Notes under the pieces: generated by a model
Seen by the model: only the letters and a program-made list of their open reading frames with translations
What the model was told of the DNA's origin: nothing
Database searches by the model: none
Position numbers and translations under genes: made by a program
Assembly (NCBI GenBank): GCA_002395225.1
Contig: DGWH01000072.1
Location: 1-8,855 of the forward strand
From: Christensenella sp. UBA4263
Lineage (GTDB): Bacteria; Bacillota; Clostridia; Christensenellales; Aristaeellaceae
Direction: 5' to 3'
DNA length: 8,855 nucleotides
Shown: positions 1-5,673 of the stretch, one piece after another
Layout of the letters: each line of letters begins with the position of its first letter
Position numbering within the stretch: position 1 is the stretch's first letter

Positions 1-52
1 CATGAGATCACTGGCAGGGAAAGCGAATTGAAAGAATAAAGCAGACGAAGTG

Positions 53-96
53 ACGGTGCTTCAATGACACATGGAAGACGTTCATTGAAGCACCGT
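53..96. repeat. 15-bp perfect inverted repeat upstream of the DUF4869-like gene
   Basis: The arm ACGGTGCTTCAATGA (53-67) is exactly complementary to TCATTGAAGCACCGT (82-96), with a 14-nt loop. No T-run follows, so it is not a simple terminator. It lies 35 nt before the ATG at 131, so it could be an operator, an mRNA leader hairpin or the end of a lost small element. Its function is unknown. Confidence 0.7.
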
Positions 97-130
97 ACAT
101 CCAGAGAGCCAACCAACAGGCGGATGGCAT

Positions 131-569
131 ATGCTTAAGGTTATTTTTGGTGACATGGAAGATGTTATTTACAACACCTCTGTTTTTTTTCAAATACAAC
201 TATCAGCCGGACTGGCTGGAAGATCCCGAGGTTCAGAAGATGATACTGGATGTGGACAAATCCCGGGTTCTGGGTAATGGGGCAATTGAAAGTCCGGTCA
301 TGGGAATTATTGCACCGGTATCACTTTCCGGAGGTGTAAAAGTCCTGATTCTGATCGACAAGGTATCAGACAGAGTCTTTAATGCTTCGAACTGCGGGGA
401 TGATTGTGCATCCTGGCTGTTGAGAATCGGACAGAAAAAGGATGTCACGGTGAATCTCAGACACATCATGAATTTTGGAAATGAACCTTTCGAACTTGAG
501 GTGGTCAATACCGGTGAAATTGTCCGAAACATGGATGAACTGATTCCGGTGGCGGGGAGGTATGTTTAG
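131..569 (+). pseudogene. DUF4869-like protein gene, split by a frameshift at a T8 run
   Basis: ATG 131 follows an AGGCGG site (118-123) and reads MLKVIFGDMEDVIYNTSVFF, which resembles the N-terminus I recall for DUF4869 proteins. After the run of eight T (183-190) this frame goes out of register and stops at 275-277. The rest of the protein continues in another frame: YNYQPDWLEDPEVQ, then SLSGGVKVLILIDK, FNASNCGDDCASWLL, VTVNLRHIMNFG and ELIPVAGRYV, to the TAG at 567-569. With seven T the two parts join without a gap as VFFKYNYQPDW, giving about 145 residues. The frameshift may be a mutation, slippage-based switching or a sequencing error; these cannot be told apart here. The family has no assigned function that I know of. 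The family name is from memory of sequence patterns. That this is one broken gene is well supported. Confidence 0.7.
183..190 (+). other. Homopolymer T8 at the frameshift point
   Basis: Eight consecutive T sit exactly where the coding register of the DUF4869-like gene changes. One T fewer restores a continuous, family-like protein. Polymerase or RNA-polymerase slippage on such a run could restore some full-length product. Confidence 0.75.
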
Positions 570-621
570 TGAAAGGAACACACACTGCGGAACCAGTCGA
601 CCCATATTCGATATGAAATGA

Positions 622-688
622 CGTTTTCCCGGAACATCTCCGTATGTCAGAGACAGGTGCGACGGGGAAAACGACACTTGTGGAGATG
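622..688 (+). other. Potential RNA pseudoknot
   Basis: CGTTTTCCC (622-630) pairs perfectly with GGGAAAACG (665-673). Inside that loop CATCTCC (635-641) pairs with GGAGATG (682-688), which lies outside it, giving an H-type pseudoknot topology. Two such pairings could arise by chance in a region this size, so this is a structural suggestion only. Confidence 0.3.
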
Positions 689-748
689 GTGCAGGAGTCT
701 CTCTTTTTTGGGTCTCAATGTTGGTCTTTAGCTGGAGCAGTTTTGTCC

Positions 749-788
749 TGGCCCCAATTTGACTAACTGTCGCTGTGCGACAGGGCCA
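749..788 (-). repeat. Dispersed hairpin repeat, copy D (reverse orientation)
   Basis: The core is CTGTCGC (767-773), loop TGT, GCGACAG (777-783). It is enclosed by TGGCC (749-753) and GGCCA (784-788), with an unpaired AATTTGACTAA segment on one side. Read on the minus strand it matches the copies at 3787-3828, 8737-8774 and 8818-8855. Confidence 0.8.
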
Positions 789-891
789 CTCCTGAATGCA
801 GCTGATACAGGAATCTTTCTGTCCTGTGACTGCCCGTATTGCGTGCTGCCAATGCATGGAAGGAGCAGCTTGCGGAATTTCCGGAAGCCTG

Positions 892-917
892 AGCGCCCTT
901 TGGGGCGCTTTTATTTG
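892..917 (+). terminator. Rho-independent terminator
   Basis: AGCGCCC (892-898), loop TTTG and GGGCGCT (903-909) form a 7-bp GC-rich stem followed by TTTATTT. The 5' end of the AbiEii remnant begins inside the 3' side of this element, so the two were probably brought together by a rearrangement. Confidence 0.75.
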
Positions 918-1214
918 CTGGCGCACAGGCAAGACTTCGATGGAGCAGAAATGGCTGAGGCACTGAAGGAAACCTTCGAAAGCCGGCATACATCAATGGA
1001 TGAAATTGCTGCTTTCGAGGATGGGTTCGCCGACGATATGATCAGGCAATCCCACTGGAGGTCCTTCGTAAAAAATGAAAAAGGCGATGCTCCCTGTTAC
1101 AATGGGAGAAACCATAGAAACCATAAAACTGTTTTTGCTTCCGGTTGTAGAATCCATAAAGACAGGAGAGAAATTCAGAAAATCTGGAATAGTGAGGAAC
1201 AGGCATGGACGTAA
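909..1214 (+). pseudogene. AbiEii/AbiGii-type nucleotidyltransferase toxin, 3' remnant
   Basis: The frame from 909 reads FYLLAHRQDFDGAEMAEALK, then ETFESRHTSMDEI and FADDMIRQSHWRSFVK. This fits the helical C-terminal region of the AbiEii/AbiGii toxin family (pattern FDFDGxxLxEALxxTFxxR...W.xF..K). The register then shifts at the A6 run (1070-1075) to TMGETIETIKLFLLPVVESI. It shifts back near 1176 to QKIWNSEEQAWT and the TAA at 1212-1214, which again matches the family's F..xW ending. The N-terminal nucleotidyltransferase core is absent, since the fragment abuts the terminator at 892-917. No partner AbiEi regulator gene is visible. It is a broken leftover of a phage-defence toxin and should be inactive. 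The identification rests on remembered family patterns, so confidence is moderate. Confidence 0.6.
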
Positions 1215-1570
1215 TAGGACTGACATGCTTAATGGATACCAAGTGACGCCCCAAGTCAAACCGGAAAAATGGCCGTTTTTGACCATATGCAACCGAAAAC
1301 TGAAGAAGTGTTTCTGAAGGAAATCAGTGTTGACCCATCCATCAAAGTAGATCTCACGACCGCTGACTGATTTTTCGTGATTCTCGATCTGAATGCGCAT
1401 TTTGCGTGGCCATCGGTTCTTCCGATCGCCTAATTGTGGGTTTTCCAAAAGCACTTCCCCGAGTTTTTTCAGGTCATCCTCTGAAAGTTCCATTACTTTT
1501 CAACATTTACGGAATGATTCAGTCAGGGTTCAGCGGTTACTTTTGCAATTCACCATACGAAAGATAAATC
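1215..1570. other. Stretch without a convincing gene
   Basis: The only sizeable open frame is on the minus strand. It starts at ATG 1493 and begins MELSEDDLKKLGEVLLENPQ, a plausible amphipathic helix, but it lacks a good ribosome-binding site. It runs on antisense through the AbiEii remnant, and I recognise no family. It may be a decayed gene end. I see no RNA gene. Confidence 0.4.
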
Positions 1571-1600
1571 TTGACAAGGCTGGCATTTGTGGTATATGAT
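1571..1600 (+). promoter_or_regulatory. Sigma-A-type promoter of the hicA-hicB-secB operon
   Basis: TTGACA (1571-1576) and TATGAT (1595-1600) are separated by 18 bp. An overlapping TATATG offers a 16-bp alternative. Transcription would start near 1607, inside the left arm of the inverted repeat at 1601-1634, as expected for an autoregulated toxin-antitoxin operon. Confidence 0.8.
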
Positions 1601-1634
1601 ATCAATTGCAACTACGTAACAGTTGCAAATTGAT
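1601..1634. promoter_or_regulatory. Operator-like inverted repeat, probable HicB binding site
   Basis: ATCAATTGCAACT (1601-1613) and AGTTGCAAATTGAT (1621-1634) are inverted copies that differ by one extra A, around a 7-nt spacer. It begins next to the -10 box and covers the expected start site. The HicB antitoxin here has a ribbon-helix-helix-like segment, which typically binds such sites. The site is seen in the sequence; binding by HicB is inferred. Confidence 0.7.
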
Positions 1635-1667
1635 GAGCAAAAAGAACCAGATGGAGGTGGTTCATTA

Positions 1668-1928
1668 TTGCCACAAAGAGACAAGGACTTGGAGCGGCTA
1701 CTGCGCATTCCAAGTGATTACACTTACGAAGAGTTAAAAACAGTTCTTGGACGCTTTGGATACAAAGAACGTAATGGAGGAACAACAGGAGGGTCAAGAA
1801 GGAAATTTGTCAGAGAAAGTGATAATGCAATCATTTCTCTACATAAGCCGCATCCAGAAAATATTGTAAATAAAGCCACGATTCGAGATGTTATAACATA
1901 CTTAAAGGGGCGTGGAGATATTGAGTAA
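1668..1928 (+). CDS. hicA: HicA-family mRNA interferase toxin
   Basis: This is an 86-residue protein of the HicA family, small double-stranded-RNA-binding-fold ribonucleases that cleave mRNA in the ribosome context and stop translation. The fold is recognisable in YTYEELKTVLGRFGYKERN (residues 19-37), the glycine/arginine loop GGTTGGSRRKF (37-47) and the strand ISLHKPHPEN (56-65), whose His59 lies in the conserved catalytic-histidine position; VNKATIRDVITYL forms the last helix. I chose TTG 1668 because GGAGGTGG (1653-1660) sits just upstream and the length then fits. A longer frame from TTG 1623 would begin inside the operator. The stop TAA overlaps the start of hicB by 8 nt, which indicates translational coupling. 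The promoter at 1571 and operator at 1601 drive it. All key residues are present and nothing looks broken. Confidence 0.88.
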   Translation: MPQRDKDLERLLRIPSDYTYEELKTVLGRFGYKERNGGTTGGSRRKFVRESDNAIISLHKPHPENIVNKATIRDVITYLKGRGDIE

Positions 1929-2364
1929 ACAGGTGCTAAAATATAAAGGATACATGGCAAAAATTGAGTTTTCTGCAGAAGACAAATGTTTGCATGGGAA
2001 GATTGATGGAATAGCAGATCTTGTGACGTTTGAAGCAGATAATGCACATGAAATTGAAAAAGAGTTTCGTTCTGCAGTAGATGATTATCTGGATTTTTGC
2101 AGAGAGATTGGAAAAGAACCAAGTAAATCATATTCAGGCACATTTAACATCAGAATCGATCCTTCGGTTCATAAATCTTTGGATTATTATGCGATAGAAC
2201 ACAACACAACTTTAAATTCGGTTGTTTCTGAAGCATGCGGAGTTTTTATAAAAAATGATTCATTGATATCGAATACGTTCTGGTCACATGTAGATGAACC
2301 AATAGAAGTAGTCCCTGAAAACTGGGAAAACTGTAATTTTTCGTTGTTACTGGGTGCAGCGTGA
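1921..2364 (+). CDS. hicB: HicB-family antitoxin with long C-terminal extension
   Basis: This is the antitoxin that would bind and mask HicA and repress the operon. Residues 6-65 (VLKYKGYMAKIEFSAED, then LHGKIDGI, VTFEAD and VDDYLDFCREIG) are the partial RNase-H-like HicB fold. Residues 72-110 (GTFNIRIDPSVHKSLDYYA, then TLNSVVSEA) form a ribbon-helix-helix-like DNA-binding segment. A tail of about 37 residues follows (111-147), with Trp121, Trp135 and a hydrophobic end, SLLLGAA. Typical HicB proteins stop soon after the DNA-binding segment. Because a SecB-like gene follows, this tail may be a chaperone-addiction (ChAD) segment as in the mycobacterial HigA1 antitoxin. TTG 1921 is used as the start; GTG 1933 is also possible and GTG 1912 less so. 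The start overlaps hicA. Confidence 0.87.
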   Translation: MSKQVLKYKGYMAKIEFSAEDKCLHGKIDGIADLVTFEADNAHEIEKEFRSAVDDYLDFCREIGKEPSKSYSGTFNIRIDPSVHKSLDYYAIEHNTTLNSVVSEACGVFIKNDSLISNTFWSHVDEPIEVVPENWENCNFSLLLGAA

Positions 2365-2396
2365 TTTTTTTTTGACAATGAAGGACGTGATAATAT

Positions 2397-2831
2397 ATGG
2401 AACAACAGGTAGCCCAAAAGGGCGTCATAAGTTTTGATGGCTATCGACTTTTTAGGCTGGACTATAAATGTGAGCCATACTACAAACAAAACGCTGTTTC
2501 AGACGGTAAGTACGCATACGATTTAGCTTATGGAACAGTTGACTTATCTGATAATGCAACGCAAATAAATCTTCTTGTTACTGCCTACTTTGGCAGCGAA
2601 GGAGTAAAAGCAGAAGACGCACCACTCTCTATTATGGTTGAAATTGGTGGGAAGTTCGCTGCCACTAACGGTAGCGAATGGAATCATGACTGGGATGCGA
2701 ATGCAATTGCAATCCTTTATCCATACGTTCGAGGAATTATTTCATCTGTGTCTGCGCAGGCTGGAATTGAAACCGTAATATTACCGACGATCAATGCATC
2801 AGCAATGTTTTTAAAGAATGAAAAAAGTTAA
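2397..2831 (+). CDS. SecB-like chaperone, probable TAC-system component
   Basis: This 144-residue protein has the SecB fold signature. An N-terminal strand region (ISFDGYRLFRLDYKCEPYY, residues 11-29) leads to strands around VDLSDNATQINLLVTAYFG (48-66). The diagnostic end is ILYPYVRGIISSVSAQAGIE with VILPTINASAMF (106-138), matching the SecB pattern LFPYAR...(S/T)xxGF...L.PVNFDALF. SecB is a tetrameric cytosolic export chaperone. SecB-like proteins linked to toxin-antitoxin genes instead fold and protect an unstable antitoxin. The gene starts 32 bp after hicB with AAGGA (2381-2385), so it is most likely co-transcribed. A run of nine T (2365-2373) lies between the genes. No Sec component is nearby. 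The fold call is firm; the role as a HicB chaperone is inferred from gene order and the HicB tail. Confidence 0.82.
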   Translation: MEQQVAQKGVISFDGYRLFRLDYKCEPYYKQNAVSDGKYAYDLAYGTVDLSDNATQINLLVTAYFGSEGVKAEDAPLSIMVEIGGKFAATNGSEWNHDWDANAIAILYPYVRGIISSVSAQAGIETVILPTINASAMFLKNEKS

Positions 2832-2839
2832 ATCTACAG

Positions 2840-2861
2840 AAAGTTAGAAATTTCTAACTTT
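2840..2861. repeat. 22-bp perfect palindrome after the SecB-like gene
   Basis: The arm AAAGTTAGAAA is followed directly by its complement TTTCTAACTTT with no spacer, then TTCC. It could be a weak AT-rich terminator or a protein-binding palindrome. It starts 9 nt after the secB-like stop codon. Confidence 0.6.
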
Positions 2862-2942
2862 TCCGCGTATAAAACATCCACCTCATAATGGTAAACGGTG
2901 GGTCATCTTCTCTGAAGTCATGAATCGCAAATATGGTTTGCC

Positions 2943-2965
2943 AAAATGCTAAACAAGCATTTTTT
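2943..2965 (+). terminator. Rho-independent terminator, first of a tandem pair
   Basis: AAAATGCT (2943-2950), loop AAACA and AGCATTTT (2956-2963) form an 8-bp stem that runs into a T-tract. Confidence 0.65.
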
Positions 2966-2967
2966 CG

Positions 2968-2990
2968 AGCTCCCTTCGGGGAGCTTTTAT
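2968..2990 (+). terminator. Rho-independent terminator, second of a tandem pair
   Basis: AGCTCCC (2968-2974), the stable tetraloop TTCG and GGGAGCT (2979-2985) are followed by TTTATT. Just upstream, 2872-2952 holds a short open reading tail (PPHNGKRWVIFSEVMNRKYG, ending at a TAA) that looks like the last codons of a lost gene. Confidence 0.8.
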
Positions 2991-4061
2991 TGTCTCAAAA
3001 ACAGCATGCAGCCCGAATATTTTACACACTGAATCCGGGAGAATTCAACACTCATTCCCTCTGCTTCCAACACTGGCGCACGAGATCGGAAGCTGTCTGA
3101 GAATTCCTCAGGTAACCGGGAGGATGTTTTACCTATAGTTTTTGGAATGCTTGCGGAGCGGCGCTGTTCACTTGTTCTCTATTGAGCTGGGGCGGCTTTA
3201 TGCCATTGATTATTTCGAGACTCATGGATCCGACAGTATCAATGAAAGATGACCTTGATACCGCCAAAAACTGAGGCAACCGATCCTCATTGTTCCCGAT
3301 TTGTTTAATCATGGATACGACATAAAACTATACCACCTTATCAGTAACACACCTAAATCCGAGTGTATTTCCCAGACATCTGAGGTCTGGGCGTGACAAA
3401 ATAACTCCGTAATGGCGCTGGTGTTCTGCATAATTGCAGGGATGGTATTGGCGAATGCAAAGGTCGGGATTCAGTGATGAACAATCTGTTTGATTCGATG
3501 TTTGCGTACCTCGACTGAAGTGCGGATGAGCCGGGGGTTTCGAATGGAGCAGTGAAATGGCTGCGGGATAGATGGAAGAAACAGACCGGGAAGGTCTGAA
3601 ACGACAGGACCATTTACCAGCGACCTGAGTCCGGACAGACAGAGGTTCGTTAAGCGTATTCCGTGTGTGGGATGAGCCGTCTGAGGGAAAAGCACAAAGC
3701 CCGCAGGCTGAATCATTCTCTGTCACCGGATCCTCTCCGGACCAGGACGGACCCTGGCCGGATACAGGCAGAAAACGGGGGAAGGAGAGGCCTTGTCGCG
3801 CAGCGACAGTTTGTTAAATCCAGGCCTCAGACAAAAGCAACACCGGCATACGACCAACATTGAGGCCTGCAAAAGAGGAGCTTTTTTGATTCTCCGGCTG
3901 AATGGTCTGTGAAGGTGCTCACACATGCTGCCGGATATATGCCCGGCGTATCGGTGTTCGTTTGTGAAACCGGCTGTTTCAAGGCAGCATGAAAAATATA
4001 TTCAAAAAACACAAAAGTAGTGAGAATGCGAAGAAAAGTTTGTATAGCATGAAATAATATA
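2991..4061. other. About 1 kb without a convincing gene; decayed sequence
   Basis: No frame has both a ribosome-binding site and a recognisable family. The longest minus-strand frame (3726 to 3328) ends in RPDLRCLGNTLGFRCV, reminiscent of the C-terminus of formylglycine-generating-enzyme-like folds, but the rest does not fit. The hairpin-repeat copy C lies at 3787-3828. There are small inverted repeats at 3371-3391 (CCCAGAC/GTCTGGG) and 3924-3991 (CATGCTGCC/GGCAGCATG). From about 3990 the sequence becomes AT-rich ahead of the promoter. Confidence 0.55.
3787..3828 (+). repeat. Dispersed hairpin repeat, copy C
   Basis: The inner hairpin is TGTCGC, loop GCA, GCGACA (3794-3809 region). It is enclosed by GAGGCCT (3787-3793) and AGGCCTC (3822-3828), with an unpaired TTTGTTAAATCC on the 3' side. 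The outer arms differ in sequence from copy D but still pair, as expected when structure is conserved. Confidence 0.8.
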
Positions 4062-4092
4062 TTGACAGAATGAAATGGGGGGGGAGTAAAAT
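4062..4092 (+). promoter_or_regulatory. Promoter of the exopolysaccharide operon with a G8 spacer tract
   Basis: TTGACA (4062-4067) and TAAAAT (4087-4092) are separated by 19 bp containing eight G (4077-4084), preceded by AT-rich DNA. Loss of two G would give the optimal 17-bp spacing, so slippage in this run could change promoter strength. The same G-rich stretch could instead be a ribosome-binding site for the ATG at 4091; the two readings exclude each other. Confidence 0.55.
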
Positions 4093-4204
4093 GAAATCGG
4101 TTAAACCCCAAAGAATGGAAAGATATATCTGTTTTTCCGAATTTGCTCCGCCGTTCTCTGGCCCGTCTCTCACGTACATCAGAAGAGGCGGCATGATTTG
4201 GTGA
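4091..4204 (+). CDS. Possible 37-residue leader ORF (uncertain)
   Basis: ATG 4091 follows GGGGGGAG by four bases and opens a 37-codon frame (starts MKSVKPQRMERYICFSEF, TGA at 4202-4204). I recognise no family. If the promoter at 4062-4092 is used, this ATG lies in its -10 box and would not be transcribed, so the ORF requires an upstream promoter. It is listed as a possibility only. Confidence 0.2.
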   Translation: MKSVKPQRMERYICFSEFAPPFSGPSLTYIRRGGMIW

Positions 4205-4647
4205 AACAGGACGGGAACATGGAGGTTTCCGGAAGTGGAAGGAAAACGGAAAAACGATTTTCCATTTCCGCCGCTGGTCATTTGCCTGAGGCGGGAATTT
4301 GACAAACCGTTGCTGTCAGCAGACCCAATGAAGGAAAAGCAGCCGGGTACAGGCATGGCTGTCCGGCGGCATGCGGGACAGTCGGTCACTGCGTGAGAGG
4401 GACGGAGAGATGCCTGGCACAGGCACGGCTGCATTTCCAGAGTGCCAGCCGGACAAAGGGCCGCTTTTGGCAGACCCGGGGGTTTTGCAGCGGTCACTCG
4501 CCGGTCAGCGTCCTGACCGGGACGGGCTGAACGGGACAGGAACGCGTCTGAGCCGGAGCGGACACAGAGGCGGATCAACCCGGGAAAGGATGTGGCACTT
4601 GCCAAAAACGCCGGGCACATGCCGTGTACAGTCTCAGGGGGAGAAAA
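4093..4647 (+). other. Long structured 5' leader of the exopolysaccharide operon
   Basis: About 550 nt separate the promoter from the LCP gene and contain no convincing gene. Visible structures are a stem CGGAAGTGGAA/TTCCATTTCCG (4230-4240 with 4260-4270, one G-U pair), a degenerate copy of the dispersed repeat (4293-4326), an imperfect direct repeat (GGTACAGGCATGGCTG at 4346 and GGCACAGGCACGGCTG at 4416) and a perfect 8-bp hairpin CCGGTCAG/CTGACCGG (4501-4520). I see no known riboswitch. A regulatory role is plausible but unproven. Confidence 0.45.
4293..4326 (-). repeat. Dispersed hairpin repeat, degenerate copy E (reverse orientation)
   Basis: GGGAATTTGACAAACCGTTG and CTGTCAGCAGACCC match copy D over AATTTGAC.AAC.GT.GCTGT, then diverge on the 3' arm. 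A shorter stem TTGCT/AGCAG and GGG/CCC flanks can still form. Confidence 0.5.
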
Positions 4648-5631
4648 ATGGAAAGGCGAAGGAAAGCAGCGGTCGGTGTCATCTGTATTCTTGTCGGCGT
4701 TTTGCTTTTTCTTTTGTTTTATGTTATTGTCCGGAAATATGATGCCAGCCAGCAGGTACAGGACCGGGGCTCAATGAGCGAAGGGTTTGGTCAGCAAAGG
4801 GAAAATGTGATCGGCGGCAAAAGCTATAAGCTGAAATGGGATCTGGAGACGTTTCTGCTGATCGGAACGGACCGGATGACCAGGGAGCAGACCGGATACC
4901 GGAGCGGCGGGCAGGCAGATACGCTGATTCTGCTGGTGGCGGACCATCAGGAGAAAGTCATCCGGATGCTGCAGCTGGACCGGGATACGATAGCCCCGGT
5001 GACGGTTCTGGGCGTTCTTGGGAATTATGCCGGTCTGCGTGAGATGCAGATCTGTCTGGCACATGCGTACGGTGCCACGCCGGAGGAGAACAATCAGCAT
5101 ACGGTGGAAGCGGTGTCAAGACTGCTGGATAATATCCCGATTGACGGGTATCTTTCGATTGATCTGGTGGATATCCCGGCGGTGAACCGGATGCTGGGCG
5201 GCGTGACGGTGACCCTGGAGGATGATTTTTCGCAGTTTGATCCGCAGATGGTCCCGGGGGCGACGCTGAAACTGACGGACCAGCAGGCGGAACTGTTCCT
5301 GCACAGCCGGATCATGATTGGAGACGGAACGAACAGCAGCCGGATGCGGCGCCATCGGATGTACCTGGATGAGGCAATCCGGATGATACGGGAACAGCTG
5401 GCGGAAAACGCCTCGTATGGCAATAAACTGCTGAGTCAGCTGGAGGAAATCAGCGTTTCCAGCGTGAAAACGGGAAAGCTGATCAATGTGCTGAACCGGA
5501 TCTATAACTACACCATTTCGCCCATGGACACCCTGGAAGGGGAATACCGGGTGGGACAGGATGGCTTTAAGGAATTTCATGCGGATCAGGCGAGCATTGA
5601 TAACTGGGTGATAAAAAGTATTTGCGAGTAA
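4648..5631 (+). CDS. LytR-CpsA-Psr (LCP) family glycopolymer ligase
   Basis: This 327-residue membrane-anchored enzyme is expected to transfer undecaprenyl-linked polymers, here probably the operon's exopolysaccharide, onto peptidoglycan outside the membrane. A short basic N-terminus and one membrane helix (about residues 7-28) precede the LCP domain (about 65-255). Visible motifs are FLLIGTDRM (69-77), QADTLILLV (89-97), LQLDRDTIAPV (108-118), CLAHAYG (136-142), LGGVTVTLEDDF (183-194) and GDGTNSSRMRRHR (225-237), the last holding the conserved Arg residues. The usual R-x-D motif reads Gln-Ala-Asp91; I recall the same in clostridial relatives, so it is probably a subfamily trait. ATG 4648 has AGGGGGAG four bases upstream and puts the helix at the N-terminus; GTG 4624 is less likely. 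It is the first gene of the operon. Confidence 0.9.
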   Translation: MERRRKAAVGVICILVGVLLFLLFYVIVRKYDASQQVQDRGSMSEGFGQQRENVIGGKSYKLKWDLETFLLIGTDRMTREQTGYRSGGQADTLILLVADHQEKVIRMLQLDRDTIAPVTVLGVLGNYAGLREMQICLAHAYGATPEENNQHTVEAVSRLLDNIPIDGYLSIDLVDIPAVNRMLGGVTVTLEDDFSQFDPQMVPGATLKLTDQQAELFLHSRIMIGDGTNSSRMRRHRMYLDEAIRMIREQLAENASYGNKLLSQLEEISVSSVKTGKLINVLNRIYNYTISPMDTLEGEYRVGQDGFKEFHADQASIDNWVIKSICE

Positions 5632-5673
5632 TCGCAGGTCCTTTTTATATAGAAAAATAAGAGGTGGATAAAC

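Larger units (their letters stand above)
570..908. other. Gene-free stretch with possible pseudoknot, hairpin repeat and terminator
   Basis: I see no convincing coding sequence here. The stretch holds nested complementary segments at 622-688, one copy of the dispersed hairpin repeat (749-788) and a terminator (892-917). A small RNA ending at that terminator is possible, but I see no clear promoter for it. Confidence 0.5.

Noticed and set aside
1..39. Open frame ending HEITGRESELKE and a stop at 37-39, possibly the tail of a gene entering from the left
   Set aside because: Twelve residues are too few to support a gene or a family.
993..1493. Minus-strand 166-codon frame starting MELSEDDLKKLGEV
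   Set aside because: It has no good ribosome-binding site and no family recognised, and its second half is antisense to the AbiEii remnant.
2372..2396. TTGACA followed by TAATAT just before the SecB-like gene, as a separate promoter
   Set aside because: The spacing is only about 13 bp, too short for a sigma-A promoter. The AAGGA site and short gap fit co-transcription with hicB.
3640..3720. GAGCCGTCTGAGGGAAAAGC resembles the conserved segment before group II intron endings
   Set aside because: The complementary ACGGTTC-type partner, domain V and a maturase gene are not seen.
3328..3726. Minus-strand frame ending in an LGFRCV motif, suggestive of a formylglycine-generating-enzyme or C-type-lectin-fold tail, as in diversity-generating retroelement targets
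   Set aside because: Only the last residues fit, the expected upstream core is missing, and there is no reverse transcriptase or template repeat in the window.
3979..4620. Long minus-strand frame (213 codons) opposite the operon leader
   Set aside because: It is Pro/Ser/Cys-rich and of low plausibility, has no ribosome-binding site, and runs antisense across the promoter and structured leader.
5620..5650. Small hairpin GCGA/TCGC followed by TTTTTAT after the LCP gene, as a terminator
   Set aside because: The stem is only 4 bp and the T-run is 6 nt away, so it is at most a weak attenuator.
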